From the NCBI GenBank assembly GCA_900323505.1, contig OOIN01000012.1, positions 930,001-994,000 of the forward strand: 64,000 nt of DNA, read 5' to 3'. The position numbers and the translations under genes are program-made. How positions within the stretch are numbered: the stretch's first letter is position 1; every line of letters starts with the position of its first letter. The DNA is from Ustilago trichophora (taxonomy: Eukaryota; Basidiomycota; Ustilaginomycetes; Ustilaginales; Ustilaginaceae). Positions 1 through 11,100 of the stretch are shown piece after piece. The notes below the pieces were generated by a model, which saw only the letters and a list, made by a program, of their open reading frames with translations, was not told the DNA's origin and ran no database searches.

Positions 1-905
1 CTACAGTATCTACGAATCGACGCGGTAAGTCTGAAGAGACGGGCGAGACTAAGATCTACCTTACAGAACCAAAGATGGAGCTGATCTGAATCTCTACGAC
101 ATGACTTGCCTTTTTTTCCACCGTATCGCATGAGAGTTGAATTGATGGATGAACACTTTGACAGGTGTATATCAATCTGTTCAACTTGCCCTTTTTGGGT
201 ATCACTATACCAATGTCAAAGGATGACTTGACGTACAGTAACTTGAGTGCTGTCTACTGTAAGTTAGTAGACCTTGAATGCCAAAGAAAGCAAGAGCCAA
301 TTAAAAAAAGAAACTGAAATAAAAAGGTCGGGTCCGGCACCTTCCAATACATTATAGTACAGTATAATCAATCACTTTGCAAAGAGCGGAGTCGAAGAGG
401 GCTGCAATTCATTCCCACTTTTTTTGGTGCGTCTCTTTTTGATATGGCATCCGACAGGTCCGAGTCCACTTTATCTTGGTCGTATACTGTAAGTTGGCAA
501 GGCCATGCCGAGAGGAGTCGCCTTTACCTCATAATCTGCTTTAGCTGCGAGGTGTGAGCGCCCCATACTCCATCTCAACGTGGTCAGCAAAGTCAGAATC
601 GAGGGTGGTCTTCTTGAATACAATAGCATATGGGGAGGTAGTGGCGCGTGGTTGGCTGGTTGCGTTGGTTGGACGCTGGCAGGTTCGCTTCACACGAGTT
701 GCCCGTCGCCGAGTCTTTCTTTTTATTTTTTTTTGAAATATAAATAAAAGAATACCAAACTGTGTGCTGGCAGTCAAAATTTCCAACACACGCACACATA
801 GAAAGAGGCAAAGCTAGGTCTCCGACGTGTGAATTACCAACCTCTTTTGCACCCAACCCCAAACGGTTTCACTCAAAAGTTGCTGATGATTAGAATCCTG
901 ACACA

Positions 906-921
906 TACAGTATATACTGTA
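906..921. repeat. 16-bp perfect palindrome TACAGTATATACTGTA
   Basis: The sequence equals its own reverse complement over 16 bases. It consists of TACAGTA and TACTGTA joined by TA. It belongs to the TACAGTA motif family found repeatedly between genes in this window. The function is unknown; a dimeric DNA-binding protein site is one possibility. Confidence 0.7.
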
Positions 922-1643
922 CACACACTTTTTCTTGCAAGCAGGTACAGTAAAGCACGTTGACCTGGAAAAAAGTGGGTTCTATCACCAAGCACCGATT
1001 CAACTAGTGTGGCTGTGTGTTGGTGTAAGCCAGAGTGTCAAGGCGTTGTCGGTTGAAACAAAGTCAAATTGAACAGATGAAAAGGTGTTGTTTCTTGTCC
1101 AAAGCTCGACAGTCAAGCTTTACAATAATGCGGTTGGATTGGCGTTGTTTCATCTGACCGCATGCTCTACTGTGTCCTCTCTCTCCCTTCATCGAATCCC
1201 GGTCCGCCGGCGTCTTTTTTTGGACACAAACAAAACCCTTTCACCTTTCTCTTTACACTCTGCTTGCTCGCAATCTATTTTTGAACACCATTCCTCAACA
1301 TCAGGAGGCTTGAAATATGTTTGTTTTTTGGTCATCGCCTTCCCCTCCAAGCCAGCACATATATGTAAAAAAGGCTCAAAGCTCAAACGCCCACAAGCTA
1401 AAAAAAAAGTGTCTCGTTACTGTAAGTTACACTAATTTAGCCGAGGTTTGGGATGTTGGACCCTGAATTCTATCCCTCTTTCAAAGAGACGGCAGCGCGA
1501 TGCGCGTTCCTCTTTCTGCCAGGAGGTTGACCGAGCCAAAACCCCCTTTGCTTCCTTTTGCGCAAGATACTTTTTCGCTTCCAGAACCTCTTCTGCCATG
1601 TTTACTCTTCTACTGTACATAGCGCCACTTGATGTCGCAGTCA

Positions 1644-1646
<3 letters not shown>

Positions 1647-1720
<74 letters not shown>
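1647..1720. repeat. (TG)37 microsatellite
   Basis: This is an uninterrupted run of 37 TG dinucleotides (74 bases) in non-coding DNA. Alternating purine-pyrimidine tracts of this length are prone to replication slippage and can adopt Z-DNA. Length is likely polymorphic between strains. Confidence 0.95.
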
Positions 1721-1722
<2 letters not shown>

Positions 1723-1859
1723 GTGACCATTGCCGATGCTGGCGGACCCCGGAGAACCTTCCGCCGAAACATGCAGAGAAGCACGGTACAAGAAGCAAGC
1801 CGTCAATCTTTCATCCCCCTTGCGTTTACGTGGCGTATAAGCACAGACAAGCACAGTCC

Positions 1860-1875
1860 TGTACAGTACTGTACA
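1860..1875. repeat. 16-bp perfect palindrome TGTACAGTACTGTACA
   Basis: This is a perfect inverted repeat made of TACAGTA and TACTGTA overlapping on the central TA. An identical copy lies at 49269-49284 and a one-mismatch copy at 52575-52590, all in non-coding DNA. It is about 270 bases beyond the VPS13 stop codon. The function is unknown. Confidence 0.75.
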
Positions 1876-2026
1876 AACGTCGAATCTTTCTCTCCACCCT
1901 TGCTTTTGTTTCCATAGAATCAGTGGCGTACAACATCATCCTTGCTCAATTGTACAAGCCGCGACAGGGTGGATTTCGCACCGCTGCAGGAACCACTTCT
2001 CGCCTACATCCCTCCCTACTTGGATC

Positions 2027-2038
2027 TACAGTACTGTA
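2027..2038. repeat. 12-bp palindrome TACAGTACTGTA
   Basis: This is the core of the 16-bp palindrome seen at 1860 and 49269. It lies about 110 bases downstream of the VPS13 stop codon and so may sit in the VPS13 3' UTR or terminator. The function is unknown. Confidence 0.65.
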
Positions 2039-2147
2039 TCTCTCTTTCATCAAACACGACACATCACACCCCCAATCACTGTATACACCAGACCAAGAAC
2101 AACAAACGAAATCAAATTGCAACATCCCCTCTACTCTTCCCCCTCCC

Positions 2148-5100
2148 TCAACCCTGCCTACTTGCATTGTACCCAGCTACCACCTTACTAACCTGTCTAA
2201 ACAGCCAATTCCTTGTCCCTACATCTCTCAACTCCAAAAACGGTCCACTTACCCCACCCCTCAATACCAGTGCTATTCCTTCGCTCTCCAGCGAGATACT
2301 GCTTAGATCGCTTAGCGGTACCTCCCACATGACCTTCAACCGCATCGTCCGAACAAACAAGATCCTCGACACTGTAAGCATGATGACCGCGTCTCCTGCT
2401 CCTTCTTGCTGACCTCCAGATTTGCCAACGTCGACATGGGCAACGTAACAATCTTTCATCAGCCGTCCATTGTCTACGTTTTTTAGCCACGTTTGTCCTA
2501 GTGCCTCGCGGTCCGAGTAAGGTCGCACAATGCCGTCAGAGGCAATGTAGCGTGGAAGTCGCACTCGATCAATGTCATTTTGATCGAATACCATGGTCGT
2601 GTTCCGCATACCTTCAGTGACGTTGCTTGCCAAATCAAACACTCCGACGGCAGGTTTGGTGATGGCTCCTACTAGACCTTTACCCACACCTTTGAGGAAC
2701 CCTCCCGCTCCACCCTGTTCCGCACCTTCCAATGGACGAAGTGCCAGACCCTCAAATCCACTCGCTACCGAGGTAAAGAAACTATTGGCTCCTGCTGTGA
2801 TACCATACAGCGCATGCCTCGGCTTGTTCCTGAAACGAGTCATACGTCGACGCGATTGAAACTCTTTGTCCATCGTCGCTGCCGCCAGGCCCTTTCCGAT
2901 CGACCCTGTCACCTTGGACACCGAATCGGTCAGACCAAACACCGTCTTCTTGACAAACGAACTGGCTCCTCGAGCAATGCCCAATCCCAACTCCCTATTC
3001 CCGTGCATGACCAGCCCCTGGTACGGCTCGTAAAAGATATCCGCAACACCAGAAGACACGTTGTTGAACAGGCCTACTGGGTTTCCCAGGAAATCGGCCG
3101 ATCCGAGCACACGATACAGCTGAAGCAAGAATCCCTGCGTATAGTGGTAGATGATCCTCTGCTGCAACACCGCGTTGCTCAGACGCACGTTCTCTATCAC
3201 CAGCGCATTGAGTCGCACCGGCGCCTCGTTGACGTTGCCAAGCGCCATCGTCAGCGCATTAAACAGGAAGATGAGCGGATTCCTCGAGCTCACCTTGTCA
3301 TCTCCATTCACCCTCTCTGTACGCATAAACGACAGATTGAGCGAGATGGGCTGGAGATGCAGGATCTCAAAGTAGATATCGTCGCTCTGACCTTGGGCAC
3401 CGCTGGGCTCGGCAACTTCTCGAGGATGTTCGATGAAATCTGTCTCCTGTTCCGCCTCGAGTTGCCAGGCGGCTCCTTCGAATTTCGAAAACTCGTACAG
3501 CGCAAAGAGAAAGTCTTCGTCCAACTCGGCCGTGATCTCCTGCAACAGCACCGAGGCGTACTTGATGTGCGTCACTCCGTGACTCTCGTCCTTGAGCATG
3601 ATGACACTCGCCTGCAGCGTAGGATGCACCTCGAGATCCTTTCCGTCCTTGGGCAGCACCGTAGGGTAGAGAACGATGGGGAACAATCCGCCAAACAGCT
3701 GATTGTCGATCTGGATCCACTTGCAGATCACGTTGACCGCCGTCGTCACCTCCGATTCCGTGTAATGCAGTTCGAGTCCCCTGAAGCTGACATAGGCGAG
3801 CTCCTGGATGTTCTGGTTTATGAGTGAGATACCCACACCTTCGAACTCGACGTTGAAGGCAGTCAAAATGTTGGTGTCGACATCGACAGCTACGAATCCG
3901 GCATCTCGGCTGTTGACGCTGGAAACCGTGTCGCTGCGGGAGAAGGTCGAGTTCTGACGTTTCAGCTTGAAGTTGCTGAGTTCCTCCGCATAGTTGCTCA
4001 ACACCAACGTCTGCGTCGGACCATCCGCGCGTACATCCAGCGAGATGACGCCACTACCCCTCCCATCCCCACTCGGGAACTTGAAAGGCAGCAGACTGCC
4101 GATCTCCAGGATGTTCACATTGCGCTCTCGCCCATTCACCACCAGCTTGATCATCTTATCCGTCGCCGCAGGATAATCCCACGCATACTTCATCTTGGAC
4201 CTTGGCTTCAACTCGTACCGCTTACCCACCGCCTCATCGATCCTCTTGCCACTGCCGCCTTCATCGATCCGCTCCGTAGCCTGCATGAACTGCACCGTAT
4301 AGTCGCTCTCGTTGCGCAACATGTACGGCCACGGTCCATTCTCCTGGCTCAGCGAAATAAAGATGGTCGGACCTTCGAGAAGCACCTCGGCCTTGATCAG
4401 ATGCTGGTGATGACCTGCTTTGGCTAGTCGAAGATGGACACTGCCGATATCCTCGATGTTGAAAGGCGCACTCCACTTGTTGTTGATGCCAGGATAGGCC
4501 AGCGTCATCTGCTTGGTAGCACCTACACGCAAGAAGCGCAGAGGAACACGCTGCCCTGCTTCGACAGTGACAAAGTCGGCCGCGCCCGCTTCGCGCAAGT
4601 TGAGCGGTTCGTTGAGATTGTTACGCACCAAGTAGCGTGGCGTGAGCTTGACCACCTTCGACAGCTTAAACTTGCCAAGACCATCCTCCACCGTCAGGCC
4701 GACATGGATCTCCTCGTTTTTGGAAGCAGACGGGATCACCACCTCGGTCTCGGACCCAATCGCTTCGAACGACAAAGGCTTGGACCACTGCGAATCACCC
4801 ACCCGCATCAGCACGCGATTGCGGCGATCGTTCGAGTTGTGCGAGAACAAGAAGGGCTCCGGACTCTTGCGAATTTCTGCCGATACACCACCCTGATCTT
4901 GACCGGCGACCAACTTGGCACTGCCCAGCCACGACTTTGTCTTCAACGCAAACGGCAAGCCGCTCTGGTTGATGAAGATGTAAGGCGAGTAGATCTGCAC
5001 CTTGAATGCACCGCCCGAATCAGGATGCTTCGAGTAATGCAACCTCAAGTTGAGCTTGAGATTTTCAGCATCGGCCAAGGTCAGCATCTTTTCCACAGGG

Positions 5101-8100
5101 AAGTCGTCTGGATTGTCCGTTGCAATGATTGCAAACTCGCTCGGCGAGAAACACGACGACTGAATATCGACACTGAGCAGCAGCAGATGCGACAGCTCCA
5201 CAACGTGGATCGGACTGATCCCACCTTTGCGCAGATAGCTCGACCAATTGTGGTTGAGGTTCTTGTCGAAAATGCGGTACTGAATGTCGTATGGCAGCAG
5301 GTTCTCGACTTCGACAGGCGCACGCAGTCGCAGCGTGAGACGCGGGTAGGTTCTCGAGTTGGGATCCTGACGGTCGTAGATCGCAAAACTCTGGAAGCGG
5401 AAGGGCGCCTCACCGTCGTCGTGAGCCCGACAGGTGAGGGTGCGGGTCGACTTCTTGAGCAGATCCTGCCAGTTGAGGCTCTCCTGACACCAGTCGTACT
5501 CGAACCCTGGATCGGGTCGAATCTTGACACGACAGTGGTAGGCCGCCTCGATGGGCACGGGACAATCCTCTCCGGGACCGATGCGACGAATCTGATCCGT
5601 GACATTACCCTCGTGATCGAGAATCACCATCTCGATGGGGATCAGAGTCTTGTTCTCGATCTTGAACGACGAGCGGAAAGTGATGTACTTGACGTTGTTG
5701 TGCAGCTTGACCTCGTACTGGACACGATGGGCCACCTTGTCCAGCTTGGGTCGCAACGTCAGCATATACTCGCCTTCACGATCGACCGAGATGTGACGCA
5801 AGCGCTCCCAGGGCATGCCGTCGATCTGGAGCGACAGGCGATTGCCACCACTCTCGTGAATGTGCTCACGCATTGACTTCCAATCGTCAAACCTCCAAGG
5901 CATGTCCTTGCCGTCATCCAAATGCTGCGGCGAAGTCTTGCTCTTGCGATCGCGGTCATCGTGCTCGGGCCACAGCGAGATGCGGTAGCCTGTGCGGTTC
6001 TGAATGACAAACGGCGCCCGGTTGCGCTGCTGCAGATCCTGGACATCGGCCTCGTTGATCATTGACATGGTCGAGAGACTCGTCTCGATAAGAGTCGTGG
6101 TCACGTTGAGTTCCAGTCGCTTCTTGCTGGACACAGTAGCGTTGAAGCGCGCAGGCGACGCGCTCGACTCCATATGGAACTGGACACCCCACGGATCGAT
6201 GAGCGGTTCCCAGTGCGACCTAGACAGATTGTAATAGTTGATGTAGAGGTCCAGGAACGTGCTACCGTGCATGTCGCCCGACCAGTCGCGGACGTCAACT
6301 GCGAATTTCGACACGTTGAGATCCAACATAGGCAGCGAGTGGGCATCACCGATGAGAATCACCTGCAGACCAGCAAAGTCGGCACGGAGCGACTCTTTCG
6401 CTACGACCAACTCAGCATCCTCGATGCGCTGCGGCGGCCGAGCATCCATCGTGCTGCTGCTGGCATCGTCATTGTTGGGCGTCGACTTGCCAGCTCGGGT
6501 GAGCGAGTCGATCGTGTTGCTGGTGCTCGCCATCGAGCCTTGCCTGCGCTGCGAAGATGCGATGCTCTTTGCGTCATTCTTGCTGCTGGAGGCAGACTGC
6601 TGCGAGGAGAGCTCGATCGCCTTGTTGACGACGGACTGGATCATCATAATGTCTCGAACAGACACACGCAGCACCAGCGGCTCTACATCCACTTCGATGC
6701 TGGTCAGCGAGCTGGTGGCACTGACGCGGCTATCCATCGAGAGTGCCATGTCGAGGTTGTCTAGCAACCTCAACGTGTCCTTGGGACGGTGCATTCGGCA
6801 CATGAACATGCCGAACTGGTCGACCTTCAGGGCCAAAATGCCCTGCTGCGACATGAGTACCTGTTTGATGGACAGCACAATAGCCTCGGTATCGTGGCGC
6901 TCAGGTGCAGCCAGCAAGATGATGGTTGGATCGACGACATTGACGCGGAAGGCTAGCGTTCCAGCAGCAGCTGCTGCTGCAGGAGGCTGCTGCGCAGAAG
7001 CGTCTGCCGCATCGGTGCGTTGTCCAGATGTCGATGGAGCGCCCGTGGTAGCATTGCTGTTGGCAACAGTGGTGCCAGCTGCGGCCTCTTCCTCGGGTGC
7101 ATCCGGGAAAGCACTCATAAAGAAGTTGAGCAGCGCAAACACGGGATCCAGCGAGAAGATAATCTTGGGACTATCGACCGTGATGAGCGCCAAAGCCGAG
7201 CCATCATCGCCGCCAGATACACTGTAGCTCATCATGAACTGATGGCCATCGTGCTTGACGGCAGGAACAATCTCGCGGAACTTGGTATCTTTGTCGGGTC
7301 GCTGGTCTGTCACTGTGAACGTCTTGAGCGCGACTTCAGCCTCGAGCGAGTTGTCGGACAACATTTTGAGCTTGACTTCGGACCCGTTGATCGAGAAGCG
7401 GGCCAACTGAGCATTGTACAGCGTCTCTTGTCCCGTAGCAGCAGCAGTGAAGAGCTCGAGCTGGATCGAATTGACGTCAAAGAACATGTCCAAGCTCGTG
7501 TGCACAGGGGTGTCGCCGTCCTCGTTGTGGATGACAGTGCCGAGTTCGGGAAGCATGTCGACGCCAGGTCCCTTCTTTGGAGGTGTGGCTGCCACTGGCG
7601 TGGTCTCGCCGCCTTTGCCGGGCGTGCTGCTGCCGGTCTTGCGACGAGGCGTAGTTGGTGCCTGAGTCGACCCCGAGCCTGTCTTGGCGGCGGTGGTCGA
7701 CGTCGGCGGGGCAGCCTGCGAAGGACCTGTTACAGCCGTGCTGGCATCATCGGCCGAGTTGGCCTCTTCAGCTAGCCCTGCAAAGGCCCGTGGAATCGAC
7801 TGGGTCAACTCCATGACAAAGCAGTACTGCGCCTCGGTGAGCTTGATGTGCACATCCGACATCTTGGCGACCATCTGGGTTTCAGGACTGTCGCTGGCAG
7901 TGCCAGGCGTAGCGCCGGCTCGGTCAGACTGGATCATGTCGAGCGAAATGTTGACATCGTCGATCATCTGAACATGGTACTCCTGGCTACCGTAGCGCAT
8001 GCGCGATGCAAGACGAATGTGACGCAGACCTGCTTCTATCTTGGTGATGGCCTCCTTGTTGTCACGCACGGCGAACGTGTTCTTGGCGTAGATCTCACCA

Positions 8101-11100
8101 AGGTTGGCAGTCATGACATCTGGCGAATCGGCCGACCTTGGAAGGACGACAATGGGCGTCTTGATAATGACATCGTAATGCATCTTATCCACGCGCTCCT
8201 GCAGTTGGGAGGCCTGGTTGGAAGCTGCAAGCGTGGCTGCATCGTAGACCGCCTTCATCTGCGCAAACTTGCTGAAGAATTGCAATAGATCGCGGATCGG
8301 TTCTTCGACAAAGGTGAACTTGAGCGAGCCGGAGCGCAGCCAGATCGACGAGTCGTAGCCAGGGTACGACGCGGCATCTGCCTCGTCGAACGTCTCGTAG
8401 GTGAAGTCGGCCAACTCGTCTCCTTGGATGCTGAGCAACTTCTTGAAATGAGGATCGGCGACACTGCGCTTGGCATTATCGTACAGCAACAGCGATCCTA
8501 GACGTGCAGCGACTCGTATCGTGTTGCCTCGCAGCATGACAGCAACATCTGCGGTCGACAGAGTGAGCGTTGCCAGCAGGCTTCCATCGTTGTTGAGTCG
8601 CAAGACGATCGAGTTGAGTTTGACACGAACTCGCAGTTTTTCCTTGCGCTCCATATCGCCGGTGTTCGCTGCTGGCGGTTCGGGAGGTCGGATCGATGGC
8701 CTCTTGGACGTGGCGTCGCTGGGTCGTCGATCCGAGGATCGACTGGGCCGACGCTGCTGCTGCTCTTGAACTGGTGTCGAGGCTGGTTCGTCGACGGCCA
8801 CAAAGGTAGTCATGATCCAGTCGTATACGGCAAGGACGCTGACACGCGTGAGCATGATGTTGATGGTCGACAGCTCTACGTTGACGGTCTGGTCGATGCC
8901 CTCGTACTTGGTCATGAACTCGGGCGACTCTGGGCTGACGCGGGTGTATCTGACCCTCACAAGATCACGCTGCTCGGATGGCGACGCGGTGCCAGTTGAA
9001 GCGGTCGAATCGCCCGTTACCGAACGCGAGTTGCTGTCCCGAACGTGTTTCGACGTGATGAGGTGGCGGAACTGTGCGCCCTGATCGACAATCTTGTCTT
9101 CCAACTCGAGGCTGCGAAGACCGACATCGACATCCATATGGTAAGGGTATACGGCAAGATGCAACAGGAAGCCTTCAAAGCGTGCGTCCACAAGCAATCG
9201 ATCCGGCTGCGAGGGGTCGGTGGCCGATCGGAAGATGGAGCCCTGGAGCGAGTCGACGACAAACTCGAGCTCAAATGTCTTTTGATGAGCATTGACCTTG
9301 TCGACAGTGGCATCTTCCGCATCCTGGAACTCATCCTTGCCGTCGTCGTCATCGAGGCCAGCATCGATGAGGTAGTCGTCTTCCCCACGCAGCTGACCTA
9401 CGAGTCGCTGTCGGCGCGCCTTGTTGAGATCGAGAGTCTCAGATGGCCTGGCCCGTGATCGCCGCGACTTGGCGCCCTCCTTGTCGTCCTCGTTGTCTGC
9501 ATCTTCATCATCACCCTCGTCACCCTGGCGCGCTTTGCCGATAGCAACAGGCTCGAGCTCCTCCTCGATTGTGCCAAGCCCCTTGGTGGGAGAGTCTGAG
9601 CCCATGGCATCGTCAAAGTTGGGGATGGCCACGTCGATGATGCGCATGAGCGTCTTGTACTTGCGATCAGAGAAGTTGACTCGCAGCGTAGGCAGATGAC
9701 CGGTCATCTTGAACTTGGTCAGATTCGGAGCTGAAGACAGAATCGAGTTGTGCAGGGTAAAATCGAGGTTGATGCGCTCGAGCAAGTGCAATCCATGATC
9801 GGTCGAATTGGAATGAAGACCCTTGATGCAGGAGTCAACATCGTTGCCCATGACAAGCTGAGCCGATTCGAGCTTGACAAAGAAGCGGTCGTACATGAGA
9901 TCCTCAAGCTGTCGGTAGTCTTCCTCGGTGTACGCGCGATTCTGCTTGGATCGCACAGTATCGAGTGCATTCTGGTCGGCAAGAACCGAGCGAACAGCAA
10001 TGCGACCCGCATCCAGCACCATGTGCTGGCACTTTTTGGTGGTGACATCTTCTGGCACGATAATGATGGGCGCCTTGACATCGACGACCATGTCGATGGT
10101 CTTGTGGTTCTGCAGTGCACTCTCGAGACCGGCGCGCGTCTCTTTGCGAATTCCCTCGATGGTCTCGCTGGCTACGTCGATGAGGGCACCGATCAGCTCG
10201 AGCTCGCTCTCGGGTGGCTTGAAGAAGCGCACGATCGACTCAACAAGGCCGCGATGGTAGATGATCTCCATGGAACGCATCTTGAGCGTCAGAGCATTGT
10301 CGGCGCGGTCGTCGAGCGGCTTGAGCTCGTACTTGGCATAAAAGAAGGGATTGTCGGGATCACTCTCCTGCTCGACCTCTTGTTCGATGCGTTTGAGATC
10401 ACCTTCGTTGGAGTTTTGCCTGCTAGGGTTGTCAAATTCTTCGTCCTTGACACGAACCACCTGGGGGTAGAGTGAGTTGGGCGTTGTGCCATCGTAGACG
10501 CGCAGACCGCCGAGCGCCATAGCGGCCTCGAGGTTGTCTTGCCGTTGGATGACATTGGCCTGCAGCGAATCGAACACGAGGGAGAGGATGTCGGTGCCGC
10601 GGGCATGGTCCTTGAGTGCGACGGAACCTGTTTTGAGCTTGGTGATGAGTCGAAGCTGCATAGCATCTCTTGGCGCATCGACGGCCTGTGTAAGAGCAGC
10701 AGCACTGGCCTCTTCGTCCCATTCGATGGCATCGTAGAGCTCTTTGCGCTGCTCTTCGTTGAGCATACCGTTCTCCTGACCATGCTGCTCTTGATGACCG
10801 CCGCCGCCCCAGATCCATTTGAGCCATCCGCCGCCGCCACCAGCCGTCTGAGCATTGGTGTCACCGTTGCCACCATTGGCAAGGTTGTCCTTCTTGGCTG
10901 CAAGCGACTCTTTGCGGAGCTCGTGGCGCGCTATGGATCGATAGAAGCGGATATCCTTGTAACCGAGCTTCTTTTCGAGTTCCTCGAGACGAGAGCCACT
11001 GTCGCTTTGCGCAATGGCCACGCCAGCCTGCTGCTGATTTGTCTTTTGTACGCTCTTCTCCTTTTGTTTGAAGAGCTCGACATACTCTTTGCGGTCGTCG

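Larger units (their letters stand above)
1..2147. other. Non-coding region left of VPS13
   Basis: I find no supportable gene here. The open frames are short, lack family resemblance and partly consist of translated TG repeat (Val-Cys or His-Thr runs). The stretch is relatively AT-rich with many short A and T runs. It holds a long TG microsatellite and about 14 copies of TACAGTA or its reverse complement TACTGTA, including two 16-bp palindromes and one 12-bp palindrome. The last part should carry the 3' UTR and terminator of VPS13, whose stop codon is at 2148-2150. A spliced gene or the tail of a gene further left cannot be excluded. Confidence 0.6.

Noticed and set aside
1432..1854. Frames of up to 140 codons rich in His-Thr or Val-Cys
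   Set aside because: They are translations of the TG microsatellite.
4434..5876. 480-codon plus-strand frame inside VPS13
   Set aside because: It is the antisense shadow of VPS13 (charged Arg/His/Leu-rich), starts within the gene and has no family.
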